Assembly (NCBI RefSeq): GCF_017094465.1 | Contig: NZ_CP064791.1 | Span: forward strand, 1,984,001-2,048,000 | Direction: 5' to 3' | DNA: 64,000 bases | From: Halapricum desulfuricans | Lineage (GTDB): Archaea; Halobacteriota; Halobacteria; Halobacteriales; Haloarculaceae | Shown here: piece by piece, positions 33,452-42,572 of the stretch | Numbering within the stretch: the stretch's first letter is position 1 | How the letters are laid out: every line of letters begins with the position of its first letter | Notes under the pieces: generated by a model | Seen by the model: the letters and a program-made list of their open reading frames with translations, nothing else | Told to the model about the DNA's origin: nothing | Databases searched by the model: none | Translations under genes and position numbers: made by a program

Positions 33452-34201
33452 ATGGCAGACTACGACGTAACGTTCATCGAGCGCGACGACACCGAGGCGA
33501 AGTTCCTCGTCCGTGGTGTCACGCCGGCGTTCGCCAACGGCATCCGCCGGGCGATGATCGCCGACGTGCCCACGTTCAGCATCGATACCGTCCGGTTTAT
33601 CGAGAACTCCTCGGTGATGTTCGACGAGCAGCTCGCGCTCCGGCTGGGACTGATTCCGCTGACGACGCCGCTCGGCGGCGAGTTCGACGATGACGACACC
33701 GTCACGCTCGCGCTCGACGTCGAGGGGCCGGAGACAGCCTACTCCGACGATCTCGTCTCCAGCGACGACCTCGTGCAGCCGGCCGAAGAAGGCGTGCCGA
33801 TCATCGACCTCAAGGACGGCCAGCGGCTGGAGCTGGAGGCCGACGCCGAACTCGGCTACGGTCAGGACCACGCCAAACACCAGGGCGGTGTGGCGGTCGG
33901 CTACCGACACCTCCAGCGCGTCGAGGTCGTCGGCGACCGCGACGAATTCCACGACGACGAGCCCAATATCGTCCGTGGCGTCATCGAGACCGAGGACGGC
34001 GATCTGGTGCCGACCGAGGAATTCGACAACGATCTCACCGAACGCTACCCTGACAGCGAGGTCGAGGTCACGGACGTCGAGAACGCGTTCGTCTTCGACG
34101 TCGAGACGGACGGATCGTTCGACGTCGACACGCTCGTGCGCGCGGGGGTCGATTCGATCCGCGGCCGCGCCGAGGAACTGAAAGAAGCTGTACAGCTATA
34201 A
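33452..34201 (+). CDS. rpoD: DNA-directed RNA polymerase subunit D (Rpo3)
   Basis: 249 residues. The alpha-like assembly fold is shown by [40 protein letters not shown] and [20 protein letters not shown]. It pairs with subunit L to start polymerase assembly. The protein contains no Cys at all, so it lacks the Fe-S cluster domain seen in some other archaeal D subunits. It follows the ribosomal genes in the usual archaeal order. Confidence 0.96.
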   Translation: MADYDVTFIERDDTEAKFLVRGVTPAFANGIRRAMIADVPTFSIDTVRFIENSSVMFDEQLALRLGLIPLTTPLGGEFDDDDTVTLALDVEGPETAYSDDLVSSDDLVQPAEEGVPIIDLKDGQRLELEADAELGYGQDHAKHQGGVAVGYRHLQRVEVVGDRDEFHDDEPNIVRGVIETEDGDLVPTEEFDNDLTERYPDSEVEVTDVENAFVFDVETDGSFDVDTLVRAGVDSIRGRAEELKEAVQL

Positions 34202-34318
34202 CGATGAAAACTGCCCTTCGACACCCACGGCGTCCGTCCGCTGCCCCCAGCGGTGCGAGCGCGACGGATCGCCGGACCGAAAGGGGTTTGAAGGGCCACG
34301 AAAAACAGACTAACGCGA

Positions 34319-34403
34319 GCAGGGATAGCCAAGTCTGGCCAACGGCGCAGCGTTCAGGGCGCTGTCCCGTAGGGGTCCGCAGGTTCAAATCCTGCTCCCT
34401 GCA
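34319..34403 (+). tRNA. tRNA-Leu (CAG anticodon)
   Basis: The acceptor arms GCAGGGA and TCCCTGC pair, with discriminator A. The anticodon arm CAGCG-TTCAGGG-CGCTG gives anticodon CAG for CUG leucine codons, and the long variable arm plus GCAGGTTCAAATCCTGC fit a class II tRNA. No CCA is encoded. It lies inside the ribosomal cluster between rpoD and rpl18e. Confidence 0.95.
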
Positions 34404-34421
34404 CTTTTCAGGAGGGACGTT

Positions 34422-34772
34422 ATGAGTAAGAGTAACCCGAGACTCAGTAGTCTCATCGCCGATCTGAAGTCGGCCGCCCGGTCCTCGGGCGGAGATGTCT
34501 GGGGCGACGTTGCCGACCGGCTGGAAAAGCCGCGGCGCACCCACGCAGAAGTCAATCTGGGACGTATCGAACGATACGCCCAGGAGGACGAGACCGTGGT
34601 CGTCCCGGGCAAGGTTCTCGGCAGTGGTGTCCTGCAGAAGGACGTCACTGTCGCGGCCGTCGACTTCTCTAGCTCGGCCGAGACAAAGATCGAACAAGTC
34701 GGCGAGACCGTCTCGCTCGAAACAGCAGTACAGGACAATCCCGAAGGGTCCAACGTGCGGGTGATCCGATGA
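34422..34772 (+). CDS. rpl18e: 50S ribosomal protein eL18
   Basis: 116 residues starting 18 nt after the tRNA-Leu. Family features are [40 protein letters not shown] and [20 protein letters not shown]. It has the L15-like fold of archaeal and eukaryotic eL18. It overlaps rpl13 by 4 nt. Confidence 0.96.
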   Translation: MSKSNPRLSSLIADLKSAARSSGGDVWGDVADRLEKPRRTHAEVNLGRIERYAQEDETVVVPGKVLGSGVLQKDVTVAAVDFSSSAETKIEQVGETVSLETAVQDNPEGSNVRVIR

Positions 34773-35206
34773 AAGCAGATACGATCGACGCCGACGTGAT
34801 CGTCGACGCCCGTGATTGCATCATGGGTCGTGTGGCGAGTCAGGTCGCAGAACGCGCGATGGACGGGGAGACGATCGCCGTCGTCAACGCCGAGCGCGCC
34901 GTTATCACCGGCCGCGAAGGCGCCGTGAAGGAGAAGTACCGGACGCGGCGGGATCTGGGTTCGGACAAGGGTCCGGCCTACCCCAAACGCCCCGACGGGA
35001 TCTTCAAGCGCGCGGTCCGTGGCATGATTCCCTACAAGGAACAGCAAGGTCGCGAGGCCTTCGAGAACGTCCGCGTCTACGTGGGCAACCCCTACGACGA
35101 GGACGGAGAGATCCTCGAGGGCACGTCGCTGGATCGGCTATCGAAGATCAAGTTCGTCCAGCTGGACGAACTCGCGGAGAGCTTGGGAGCGAACGTAACA
35201 TGGTAA
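34769..35206 (+). CDS. rpl13: 50S ribosomal protein uL13
   Basis: 145 residues. Family features are [40 protein letters not shown] and [20 protein letters not shown]. It overlaps eL18 by 4 nt and uS9 by 7 nt, giving a tightly packed transcript. Confidence 0.96.
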   Translation: MKADTIDADVIVDARDCIMGRVASQVAERAMDGETIAVVNAERAVITGREGAVKEKYRTRRDLGSDKGPAYPKRPDGIFKRAVRGMIPYKEQQGREAFENVRVYVGNPYDEDGEILEGTSLDRLSKIKFVQLDELAESLGANVTW

Positions 35207-35598
35207 CGAACACATCAGGCAAGAAGAAGACCGCCATCGCTCGCGCGACCGTGAGCGACGGCGAAGGCCGGGTGCGGATCAACTCTCGGCCGGTCGAACT
35301 GGTGGAACCGGAGCTGGCACGGCTAAAGATGCTCGAACCCTTCCGGATCGCCGACGACGACCTGCGCGAGGCAGTCGACGTCGACGTGACGATCGAGGGC
35401 GGCGGCACGACCGGGCAGGCGGACGCCACCCGAACGGCGATCGCCCGCGGGCTCGTCCAGCACACGAACGACGCGGAACTGCGCGACGCGTTCATGGAGT
35501 TCGACCGCTCGCTGCTGGTCAACGACGTGCGCCAGTCCGAACCCAAGAAGTGGGGCGGACCCGGTGCTCGCGCGCGCTATCAGAAGTCCTACCGCTAA
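35200..35598 (+). CDS. rps9: 30S ribosomal protein uS9
   Basis: 132 residues from the ATG at 35200 ([20 protein letters not shown]). Conserved parts are [40 protein letters not shown] and the C-terminal [20 protein letters not shown], which reaches toward the P-site tRNA. It starts inside the last codons of uL13. Confidence 0.96.
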   Translation: MVTNTSGKKKTAIARATVSDGEGRVRINSRPVELVEPELARLKMLEPFRIADDDLREAVDVDVTIEGGGTTGQADATRTAIARGLVQHTNDAELRDAFMEFDRSLLVNDVRQSEPKKWGGPGARARYQKSYR

Positions 35599-35610
35599 GG
35601 TGATTCAAAT

Positions 35611-35805
35611 ATGATGGTACCGGTCAGGTGTTTCACCTGTGGAAACGTCATCGGCGGCGAATGGGAGGAGTTCAAAGAGCGGGCCCGTGAGGGCGACGAA
35701 GACCCCGAGAAGGTGCTCGACGAGCTGGGCGTCGAACGACACTGCTGTCGGCGGATGCTCGTCTCACACGAGGATCTCGTCGACATCGTCGCACCGTATC
35801 AATGA
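35611..35805 (+). CDS. rpoN: DNA-directed RNA polymerase subunit N (Rpo10)
   Basis: 64 residues. The zinc site is [10 protein letters not shown] with CCRRM (C-x2-C...C-C), the hallmark of RpoN/RPB10. Two adjacent ATG codons begin the gene; the second (35614) gives the usual [10 protein letters not shown] start. It overlaps rpoK by 4 nt. Confidence 0.96.
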   Translation: MMVPVRCFTCGNVIGGEWEEFKERAREGDEDPEKVLDELGVERHCCRRMLVSHEDLVDIVAPYQ

Positions 35806-35987
35806 TGAGCACACAGCGATACAACCGCTACGAGAAGGCTCGCATCATCGGTGCGCGAGCGCTGCAGATCGCACACGGTGCGCCGGTGCTGATCGAGACC
35901 GATCAGACCCAGCCGATCCTCATCGCAGCCGAGGAGTACGACGCTGGCGTCCTTCCCTTCACCGTCAACCGAGGACAACACACATGA
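35802..35987 (+). CDS. rpoK: DNA-directed RNA polymerase subunit K (Rpo6)
   Basis: 61 residues matching RpoK/RPB6: [20 protein letters not shown], then GAPVLIE and DAGVLPFTV. It stabilises the polymerase clamp. Overlaps of 4 nt with rpoN and with eno place it mid-operon. Confidence 0.95.
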   Translation: MMSTQRYNRYEKARIIGARALQIAHGAPVLIETDQTQPILIAAEEYDAGVLPFTVNRGQHT

Positions 35988-37183
35988 CACTCATTACCGA
36001 CATTCGACTACGACGCGTACTGGATTCGCGAGGGAACGCCACCGTCGAGGCCGACGTCACCACCGAGAGTGGTGGCTTCGGCCGTGCGGCCGCTCCGAGC
36101 GGCGCGAGTACTGGTGAACACGAGGCGATCGAACTCCCGGCTCACGAGGCGATCGCCAACGCCCGCGAACACGCCGTCCCGCGGCTTGTCGGCGAGGTCT
36201 TCGCCGGCGATCAGCGCGAGGTCGACGCCGCGCTACACGCCGCCGACGGGACGGACGATTTCTCGGAGATCGGCGCCAACAGCGCGGTCGCGATCAGTAT
36301 GGCCGCCGCCAAGGCCGGTGCCGACGTGCTCGGCGCACCGCTGTACCAGCACCTGGGCGGGACCTTCCGGGGCGATCAGTTCCCGACCCCGCTGGGCAAC
36401 GTCGTCGGCGGCGGCGAGCACGCCGAGGAAGCCACCAACATTCAGGAGTTCCTCTCGGCTCCGGTGGGCGCACCGAGCGTGACCGAAGCGGTCTTCGCGA
36501 ACGCGCAGGTCCACGCCCGTATCGGCGAACTCCTCGAAGAGAAGGGCGTCCCCGCCAACAAGGGCGACGAGGGTGCCTGGGCGCCGCCGATCGGCGACGA
36601 CGAGGCCTTCGAAATCGTCGACCAGGCCACCACCGAAGTCAGTGACGACCTCGGCTTCGAGATTAGCTTCGGCCTGGACATGGCCGCCGCCGAGATGTAC
36701 GAGGACGGCGAGTACGTCTACGAGGGTGAGGCCAACCGCTCGACGGCCGAACAGATCGACTACGTCGCCGAAATGGTCGATGAATACGACATGGCCTACG
36801 TCGAGGATCCGCTGGACGAAAACGACTTCGAGGCCTTCGCCGAGTTGACCGACCGCGTCGGCGACCGGACGCTCATCTGTGGCGACGATCTGTACGTCAC
36901 CAACGTTGAGCGCCTCCAGGACGGCATCGACAAGGGCTCCTCGAACTCCATTCTCATCAAGCCCAACCAGATCGGCACCCTCTCCGACGCCGTCGACGCC
37001 ATCGAACTCGGGGCCGCAAACGGCATCCAGTCGGTCGTTTCCCACCGTTCGGGTGAGACTGAGGACACGACAATCGCCCACCTCGCCGTGGGTGCAGCCG
37101 CCCCCTACATCAAGACCGGCACCGTCGCCGGCGAACGCACCGCCAAACTGAACGAACTCATCCGCATCGAAGAACAAGCATGA
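35984..37183 (+). CDS. eno: Enolase
   Basis: 399 residues from the ATG at 35984 ([20 protein letters not shown]). Enolase converts 2-phosphoglycerate to phosphoenolpyruvate. Signatures: [82 protein letters not shown] and [20 protein letters not shown]. It overlaps rpoK and rps2 by 4 nt each, the usual archaeal eno-rps2 neighbourhood. Confidence 0.97.
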   Translation: MTLITDIRLRRVLDSRGNATVEADVTTESGGFGRAAAPSGASTGEHEAIELPAHEAIANAREHAVPRLVGEVFAGDQREVDAALHAADGTDDFSEIGANSAVAISMAAAKAGADVLGAPLYQHLGGTFRGDQFPTPLGNVVGGGEHAEEATNIQEFLSAPVGAPSVTEAVFANAQVHARIGELLEEKGVPANKGDEGAWAPPIGDDEAFEIVDQATTEVSDDLGFEISFGLDMAAAEMYEDGEYVYEGEANRSTAEQIDYVAEMVDEYDMAYVEDPLDENDFEAFAELTDRVGDRTLICGDDLYVTNVERLQDGIDKGSSNSILIKPNQIGTLSDAVDAIELGAANGIQSVVSHRSGETEDTTIAHLAVGAAAPYIKTGTVAGERTAKLNELIRIEEQA

Positions 37184-37986
37184 GTCAGGACGAAGAAGAC
37201 GACATCGACGAGACTTCGGAGGCCGCCGGCGACGCCGGCGCTGTCACCGAGACGGAGGAATCGCCGGCGTCCGAGGGCGACACGCCGACGGACGCTGCGA
37301 ACGAGTCACAGGATACGGAATCGACGGCCGAGACGGCGGACGCCGAAGAGACCGACACCGAGGAGGAGCCGGCTCTCGACGAGGACGTGATGCCGGAAGG
37401 CGAGGAGGCTGACCTCCTCATTCCCGTTGAGGACTATCTCGGCGCCGGGGTCCACATCGGGACCCAGCAGAATACGTCGGACATGGAGCGGTTCATCCAC
37501 CGCGTCCGCACGGACGGACTGTACGTGCTGGACGTTTCGATGACCGACTCCCGGATCCGCACCGCTGCGGACTTCCTCGAGAACTACGACCCCGAGCAGA
37601 TCCTCGTGGCCTCCTCGCGGCAGTACGGCCGTTTCCCGGCCGAGAAGTTCGCCGAGGCCGTCGGGGCACGCGCCCGGACGGGCCGGTTCATCCCCGGGAC
37701 GCTCACCAACCCCGACTACGAGGGCTACATCGAGCCCGACGTCGTGGTCGTCACCGACCCGATCGGTGACGCCCAGGCCGTCAAGGAGGCCATCACGGTC
37801 GGCATCCCGGTCATCGCGATGTGTGACTCCAACAACACGACCAGCAACGTCGATCTGGTGGTCCCCACGAACAACAAGGGTCGCAAGGCTCTGAGCGTGG
37901 TCTACTGGCTGCTGGCCAACGAGACGCTGGATCGCCGCGGTGCCGAACCCGCCTACGCGCTCGAAGACTTCGAGAGCGAGATCTGA
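37180..37986 (+). CDS. rps2: 30S ribosomal protein uS2 with long acidic N-terminal extension
   Basis: 268 residues. The first ~80 are Glu/Asp/Thr/Ala-rich ([20 protein letters not shown]) and outside the conserved domain. The uS2 core then begins at [20 protein letters not shown] and includes [20 protein letters not shown] and [20 protein letters not shown]. The extension is a halophilic trait. It is the last gene of the ribosomal transcript; a T-run (CAGTTTTTCG) at about 37990-37998 may be the terminator. Confidence 0.96.
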   Translation: MSQDEEDDIDETSEAAGDAGAVTETEESPASEGDTPTDAANESQDTESTAETADAEETDTEEEPALDEDVMPEGEEADLLIPVEDYLGAGVHIGTQQNTSDMERFIHRVRTDGLYVLDVSMTDSRIRTAADFLENYDPEQILVASSRQYGRFPAEKFAEAVGARARTGRFIPGTLTNPDYEGYIEPDVVVVTDPIGDAQAVKEAITVGIPVIAMCDSNNTTSNVDLVVPTNNKGRKALSVVYWLLANETLDRRGAEPAYALEDFESEI

Positions 37987-37989
37987 TCG

Positions 37990-37999
37990 CAGTTTTTCG
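37990..37999 (+). terminator. T-rich probable terminator after rps2
   Basis: CAGTTTTTCG directly follows the rps2 stop codon. Archaeal termination commonly uses short T-runs, and the next plus-strand gene starts about 80 nt further on after a change in gene content. Confidence 0.4.
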
Positions 38000-38076
38000 A
38001 AACGTTTCGTCCGCGCACTTCGAGAGCCGTTTCTGTCTCCGAAAGGTTCACGTGAGCGGCTGATCAGCTACTGTGC

Positions 38077-38448
38077 ATGGGAAACGGAGATACCGGCCTG
38101 AACGCAGTGATCGGTGCGGTCGTCACGGTCGTCACGACGTTCATCCCGTTCTCGCCGGTGCTCGGCGGTGCGGTCGCGGGCTACCTGCAGCAGGAAGACT
38201 CCTCGACGGCACTCAAAGTCGGTGCGCTCTCCGGAGCGATAGCCGCGATACCGCTCCTGTTCGTCATCGCACTGCTCGGTAGTGTGTTGCCGTTCCTCCC
38301 GGCGCTTTTCGACGGTCCGGGTGCGTTCGCGGGGATATTCGTCGTGTTTGCGATCTTCGCTATCCTGGCGTCGGTCGTCTACACCGTCGGTCTGAGCGCC
38401 ATCGGCGGGTACCTCGGGTGGTACCTCGAAAGCGAGACGGATCTGTAG
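38077..38448 (+). CDS. DUF5518-like small membrane protein
   Basis: 123 residues with four hydrophobic segments and the family-like FSPVLGGAVAGYLQQEDSST and GALSGAIAAIPLLFVIALLG. Haloarchaeal proteins of this look are grouped as DUF5518; none has a known function. The Gly-rich helices and the acidic loop (QQEDSS) are the visible features. It converges on the RND exporter gene with a 7-nt gap. Confidence 0.75.
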   Translation: MGNGDTGLNAVIGAVVTVVTTFIPFSPVLGGAVAGYLQQEDSSTALKVGALSGAIAAIPLLFVIALLGSVLPFLPALFDGPGAFAGIFVVFAIFAILASVVYTVGLSAIGGYLGWYLESETDL

Positions 38449-38455
38449 GCGGCTG

Positions 38456-41350
38456 CTACTCGCTCGAAGCGGCTGTACCGACGTCGCCGTCACTGCTGTC
38501 GGCGTCCGCGGGAACGTCGAGCTTCTCGGATGGCCCGACCAGTCGCGTCCAGACGACCAGCAGGCTCGGGAGCACGAGCACGCTCGCGAGGAACGCGTAG
38601 ATGATCGTGAGGCCGGTGATGATCCCGAACTGCTGCAGCGACGGCAGGAGTGCGATCGAGAGAGTCCCGAACCCGCCGACGGTCGTCGCCGCACTCCCGA
38701 GCAGCGCGCCGCCAGTGCCGGTGACGCTGCGTTCGAGGGCGGCCCAGGCGGAGTCGTGGCGCTCCAGTTCCTGGTTGTATCGCTCGGAGATGTGAATGCT
38801 GTAGGCGACGCCGAGCCCGACCGTGAGACTGGTGATCATCCCGGTCAGGACGTTGAACGGGATCCCGGCGAGGTACATCGTCCCGAGGATCCAGGAGACG
38901 CTCAGCGCGACCGGGACCAGCGTCACGAACCCGAGTGTCGCGCTACCATCGGTGACGCGATAGACGATCATCAGGAACGCGAACACGGAGACGAGCGTGA
39001 TCAGCAGGCTCTCCAGGACAGTGTCGAGTAGCTGGTCCTGGACGATCTCGAAAAGGATCGTCTGACCGGTCGCGATCGCGGTGAACTGCTCGGTCTCGGT
39101 GTTCGTCGCGACGCTTCGGAGCTGTTCGGTCGCCTCCGCGCCGGACGCGGTCCCCTTCAGATCGACGACGAGCCGCGCAGCCGTGTAATCACCGTCCTCG
39201 CGGGCGAGGACCGCACCGGCCTCCTGTGGGTTCGCCTCGAACAGCGCGTCGTAGACGGCCGTCAGGTTCTCCTCCGGAATGCCGTCGTTGTCGGTATCGG
39301 CGGCATCGAATGTCCGGTTGAACGCGTCACTCCGGGAGGCGGCACGCGTCTCGTTGAGGACCGTCAGTGGCGTCTGGATCGACGCCTGCCCGTTCGAGAG
39401 CCGTTGCGTAATGTCCTTCGAAGCGATTTCGCTCTGGGATCGCCGGACCACGTCCAGCGTTCCGTCGCTCGCGACCTCCCCGCGTAGCAGGATGCTCGCC
39501 TGTGCGTCCTGCCGCTGGAAGCGTTCGTTGACGTATTCGAGATTCGCCTTGGCGTTGTACTCGCCGGGCGCGAACGGTTCGGGCAGGTTCTCCGTCCAGC
39601 CCGGCGGGTCCTCGGCGAGGAAGTCCTCCTGTGAGAAGGACGTGTCGACCTGCGTCGCGCCGTAGACACCGCCGGCGCTGAGCAACAGCGCGATCGCGAT
39701 CACGACCGGGGCCGACCGCTTCGCGCCGAGTGAGCCGATCTTGAGTAGCTGACTCAGCCGTCCGCCACCAGTTCCGATGGCGCGTTTCGTCCGGTCGATC
39801 CCACGCGCTTCGAGGAACTCGTCGATCTCGATCTTCAGTGCCGGCGTCAAGACGCCGAACACCAGGAATGCGGCGACGATCCCGAAGGAACTGACGACAC
39901 CGAAGTCCCGAATCGGCGGCACCGGACTGACGAGATTCGAGAGAAAACCGATCACCGTCGTCGCCGTCACCAGCGCCAGCGCGATACCGACGCCGCCGAG
40001 GCCGACCCGCATCGCTTTCCGGAGGTTGCCGTTGCCCATCTCGAAGCGCTCCTCGCGATGGCGCATGAAGATGTGGATCGCGTAGTCGATCGAGAGGCCG
40101 ATCAACAACACGGGGACGGCGATGAAGATCTGGTTGAAGTCGATGTTCGTCCAGCCCATGAACCCGAACGTCCAGACGAGGACGGCCACGATTCCGACGA
40201 TACCGAGGATTATGTCGAGCAGGTCACGGTACCCGACCGCGAGTGCAACGACGACGAACAGCAACGCGAGCGGGCCGACGAGCGCCATGCTGTCGCTCAT
40301 CGACTGATTGATCTCGTTGGTGATGATGCCGCTCCCGAACACGACGAACTCGAGATCACTGTCGTCGCCGAGATCCTGCATCGCCAGCTGGGCGTCGGTG
40401 ATCTCCTCGCCTGCAGTCCCGCCTGCGGCGACCGGGCCGTCGGTCCGCTGAGTGACCAACAGCATCGTCGCGTTCGCGGCGGTCGATCCGGGTTCGTAGT
40501 ACTCGCCGGCCGGCATAAACCCGAGCGCCTGCTCGGAGGCCTGCCCGGCCTCACCGCTGAGGACGGTTCGGACGAGCGTCTGGAGCTCGGCCTCACTCAG
40601 CGACTGGATCGCTCCGATCTGCCGTTCGAGCGTCGGCGATCGGATCGTCGCTTCGATGTCCGACTGTTCGATCGGCTGGGTCAGTCGCTCCTGTCCCAGG
40701 AACTGTGCGAATTCGTCTCTGAGTACACCGCTGGTGCCGAGTCGATACGCCTCTCTCTGTTCGGCCCCGGACGTGGCGTTCCGGAGGTCTGCGACCGCCT
40801 GCTCGAAGGTCGCACCGTCGGTCCGGTCGAGCTCGATCGGCGTGTTCGCGTTCGCATTCGCAAAGGCAGCTGCGGCAGTTACGTTGGGATCTCGGACCGC
40901 AGTCGTCATCGCCGCCCGAAGCGCGTTCTGGGTCTCGTTAATCGCCTGGAACTCCTGCTGGATCGCACTCCGAGCGATCAGGTTCGCAACGCCGAACGTC
41001 GCCGGCGTCTGCCCGGCCGATTCATTCACGAGCGTCGCGTTGACCTGTGGATCGTCTCGGAGCCGCTGTTGGTATGCGAGTGTCTCGATCAGCGACTCGT
41101 TGGAGAGAACGTTCTCCCCGCGGACGATCACCTGGACGCGCGTCACGTTGTCCGGCCCGGACGCGAAATTCTCGCCGATGTACGCCGAGGCGTCAGCCTC
41201 GGCCGTGTCCGACTGGAACTGATCGAGCGACGACTGCTGTTCGACCGCACCCGCACCGGCACCCATGATCACCGTCAACACCAGCATGGCGGCGATCGCG
41301 ATCCGGGTATGGCCAGTCACGACACCGACGATACGGTCAACGGCGCTCAC
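38456..41350 (-). CDS. RND-superfamily (MMPL/HAE3-type) exporter
   Basis: 964 residues with the duplicated RND layout: one N-terminal helix, a large external domain (about residues 35-330), five or six helices (from MALVGPLALLFVVVALAVGY), then a second single helix, external domain and helix bundle ending near LPSLLVVWTRLVGPSEKLDV. LIGLSIDYAIHIFMRHREER and SLTVGLGVAYSIHISERYNQ are the matching GxxxDY-type helix-4 motifs; the first keeps Asp-Tyr and the second has Ala-Tyr. Haloarchaeal homologues are thought to export lipids or hydrophobic compounds; the substrate is unknown. It is a single gene, upstream region 41351-41455. Confidence 0.9.
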   Translation of the reverse strand: MSAVDRIVGVVTGHTRIAIAAMLVLTVIMGAGAGAVEQQSSLDQFQSDTAEADASAYIGENFASGPDNVTRVQVIVRGENVLSNESLIETLAYQQRLRDDPQVNATLVNESAGQTPATFGVANLIARSAIQQEFQAINETQNALRAAMTTAVRDPNVTAAAAFANANANTPIELDRTDGATFEQAVADLRNATSGAEQREAYRLGTSGVLRDEFAQFLGQERLTQPIEQSDIEATIRSPTLERQIGAIQSLSEAELQTLVRTVLSGEAGQASEQALGFMPAGEYYEPGSTAANATMLLVTQRTDGPVAAGGTAGEEITDAQLAMQDLGDDSDLEFVVFGSGIITNEINQSMSDSMALVGPLALLFVVVALAVGYRDLLDIILGIVGIVAVLVWTFGFMGWTNIDFNQIFIAVPVLLIGLSIDYAIHIFMRHREERFEMGNGNLRKAMRVGLGGVGIALALVTATTVIGFLSNLVSPVPPIRDFGVVSSFGIVAAFLVFGVLTPALKIEIDEFLEARGIDRTKRAIGTGGGRLSQLLKIGSLGAKRSAPVVIAIALLLSAGGVYGATQVDTSFSQEDFLAEDPPGWTENLPEPFAPGEYNAKANLEYVNERFQRQDAQASILLRGEVASDGTLDVVRRSQSEIASKDITQRLSNGQASIQTPLTVLNETRAASRSDAFNRTFDAADTDNDGIPEENLTAVYDALFEANPQEAGAVLAREDGDYTAARLVVDLKGTASGAEATEQLRSVATNTETEQFTAIATGQTILFEIVQDQLLDTVLESLLITLVSVFAFLMIVYRVTDGSATLGFVTLVPVALSVSWILGTMYLAGIPFNVLTGMITSLTVGLGVAYSIHISERYNQELERHDSAWAALERSVTGTGGALLGSAATTVGGFGTLSIALLPSLQQFGIITGLTIIYAFLASVLVLPSLLVVWTRLVGPSEKLDVPADADSSDGDVGTAASSE

Positions 41351-41455
41351 GGGTCCACCTCGACATTGTTGTTACTTGCATACTAACTGCCTACCACTGA
41401 GGTCGAGACGGGTATATGTTTGGCGGTTCGTGCACTGTCGGCCGCCTTCGCGGCG

Positions 41456-42124
41456 TTATCGCCCGGAGACGTGATACCGCAAGAGAGCGCCGTCGTCGAT
41501 CCGCTCGATATCGCGCAGCCGCAGTTGCGGGAATCGGTCAGTGAAGCCGTCGCCGTCCGAAAGCGTCGGGGCGTCGCGCCCGCCGATCATTATCGAACCG
41601 ACGAACACGGAGAGCTCGTCCACGAGGCCGGCCTCGAACAGCGAGAACACGAGTTCGCCACCGCCCTCGACCATCACCTGCTCGATGCCGTGGGTTTCCA
41701 GTCGGTCGAATGCCACCGACAGGTCCACACGGTCCTCACCGGCAGTGACGACGGTCGCACCTTTCGTTCGTGCCTCGGTGAGGGCCTGGTCGGTCGCGGT
41801 GTCACTGGCCAGCAAGATCGTCTCTGCGGCGTCGTCGTAGACGGTCGCGTCGGTGGGAGTGCGCAGCCGCGAGTCGGCGATCACCCGCGCCGGTTGGGGC
41901 GGGTCACCACGCTCGGTCCGGGCGTCGATCCGCTCGCGATCGTCGACGGTCAGCGACGGATCGTCGGCCAGGACGGTGCCGACACCGACCATCACCGCGT
42001 CGCTGTCGGCCCGGAGTGCGTCGACGCGGTCGAAGTCCTCGGCACCGCTGATCGCGACTTGCTCGCGGTGTCGTGTCGAGAGTTTCCCGTCGACGCTCAT
42101 CGCAGCGTTGACGATGACGTGCAT
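41456..42124 (-). CDS. 2,5-diamino-6-(ribosylamino)-4(3H)-pyrimidinone 5'-phosphate reductase (archaeal riboflavin pathway)
   Basis: 222 residues of the RibD C-terminal/DHFR-like fold. Typical blocks: MHVIVNAAMSVDGKLSTRHR, DAVMVGVGTVLADDPSLTVD, RVIADSRLRTPTDATVYDDA and QVMVEGGGELVFSLFEAGLV. The archaeal enzyme reduces the ribosyl side chain before deamination, with NADPH. Length matches the stand-alone archaeal enzyme without a deaminase domain. No other riboflavin genes are nearby. Confidence 0.9.
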   Translation of the reverse strand: MHVIVNAAMSVDGKLSTRHREQVAISGAEDFDRVDALRADSDAVMVGVGTVLADDPSLTVDDRERIDARTERGDPPQPARVIADSRLRTPTDATVYDDAAETILLASDTATDQALTEARTKGATVVTAGEDRVDLSVAFDRLETHGIEQVMVEGGGELVFSLFEAGLVDELSVFVGSIMIGGRDAPTLSDGDGFTDRFPQLRLRDIERIDDGALLRYHVSGR

Positions 42125-42311
42125 GTGAACGATTACTCGGGGCGAGCGAAAACCGCTTGTGATGCAGCCGCTGGTTCACCGAATCGAGCCGCGGGCAACA
42201 ATCGGAAACGATTGCCGGAAATCGGAGTAGAGCCGATAAGACGCCCGGTCAGTTCTCAATCGGTGGGAACGGGCGGGGTCCGTAAGAGCGGGCAACGGGT
42301 ACAAACAGGCA

Positions 42312-42572
42312 ATGCCAGCTCGACCAACGGCACGGACGACGGACGGCCGGGACGCCGACGGGACGATCCCCGCAAAGGAGTGGGTCGTGTTCACTCGTGA
42401 GACGCCGACGGATCCGGCGGTACATACCGGAACCGTCCGGGCGGACGACGAAATAGACGCTCGCGAGCGCGCGGCGTCGTTGTTCCCGGGCGTTGCCGCG
42501 CGGTGGCTCTGTCCGGCGGATGCGATCGATCGCGACAGCTCGACGCCGCTAGAAGCGGGTGAGCCCGCATGA
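42312..42572 (+). CDS. Small PaaB-like rSAM-partnered protein (Htur_1727-like family)
   Basis: 86 residues. The core AKEWVVFTRETPTDPAVHTG, then IDARERAASLFPGVAARWLC and PADAI, resembles the small haloarchaeal proteins described as radical-SAM partners (Htur_1727 family), which have a PaaB-like single-strand-helix layout. It overlaps the next gene, a SPASM-type protein without the radical SAM cysteines, by 4 nt. Its role is unknown; a carrier or substrate of a modification system is a family-level suggestion, not a demonstrated fact. Confidence 0.75.
   Translation: MPARPTARTTDGRDADGTIPAKEWVVFTRETPTDPAVHTGTVRADDEIDARERAASLFPGVAARWLCPADAIDRDSSTPLEAGEPA

Noticed and set aside
33452-34201. Fe-S cluster domain in RNA polymerase subunit D
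   Set aside because: The protein has no Cys residues.
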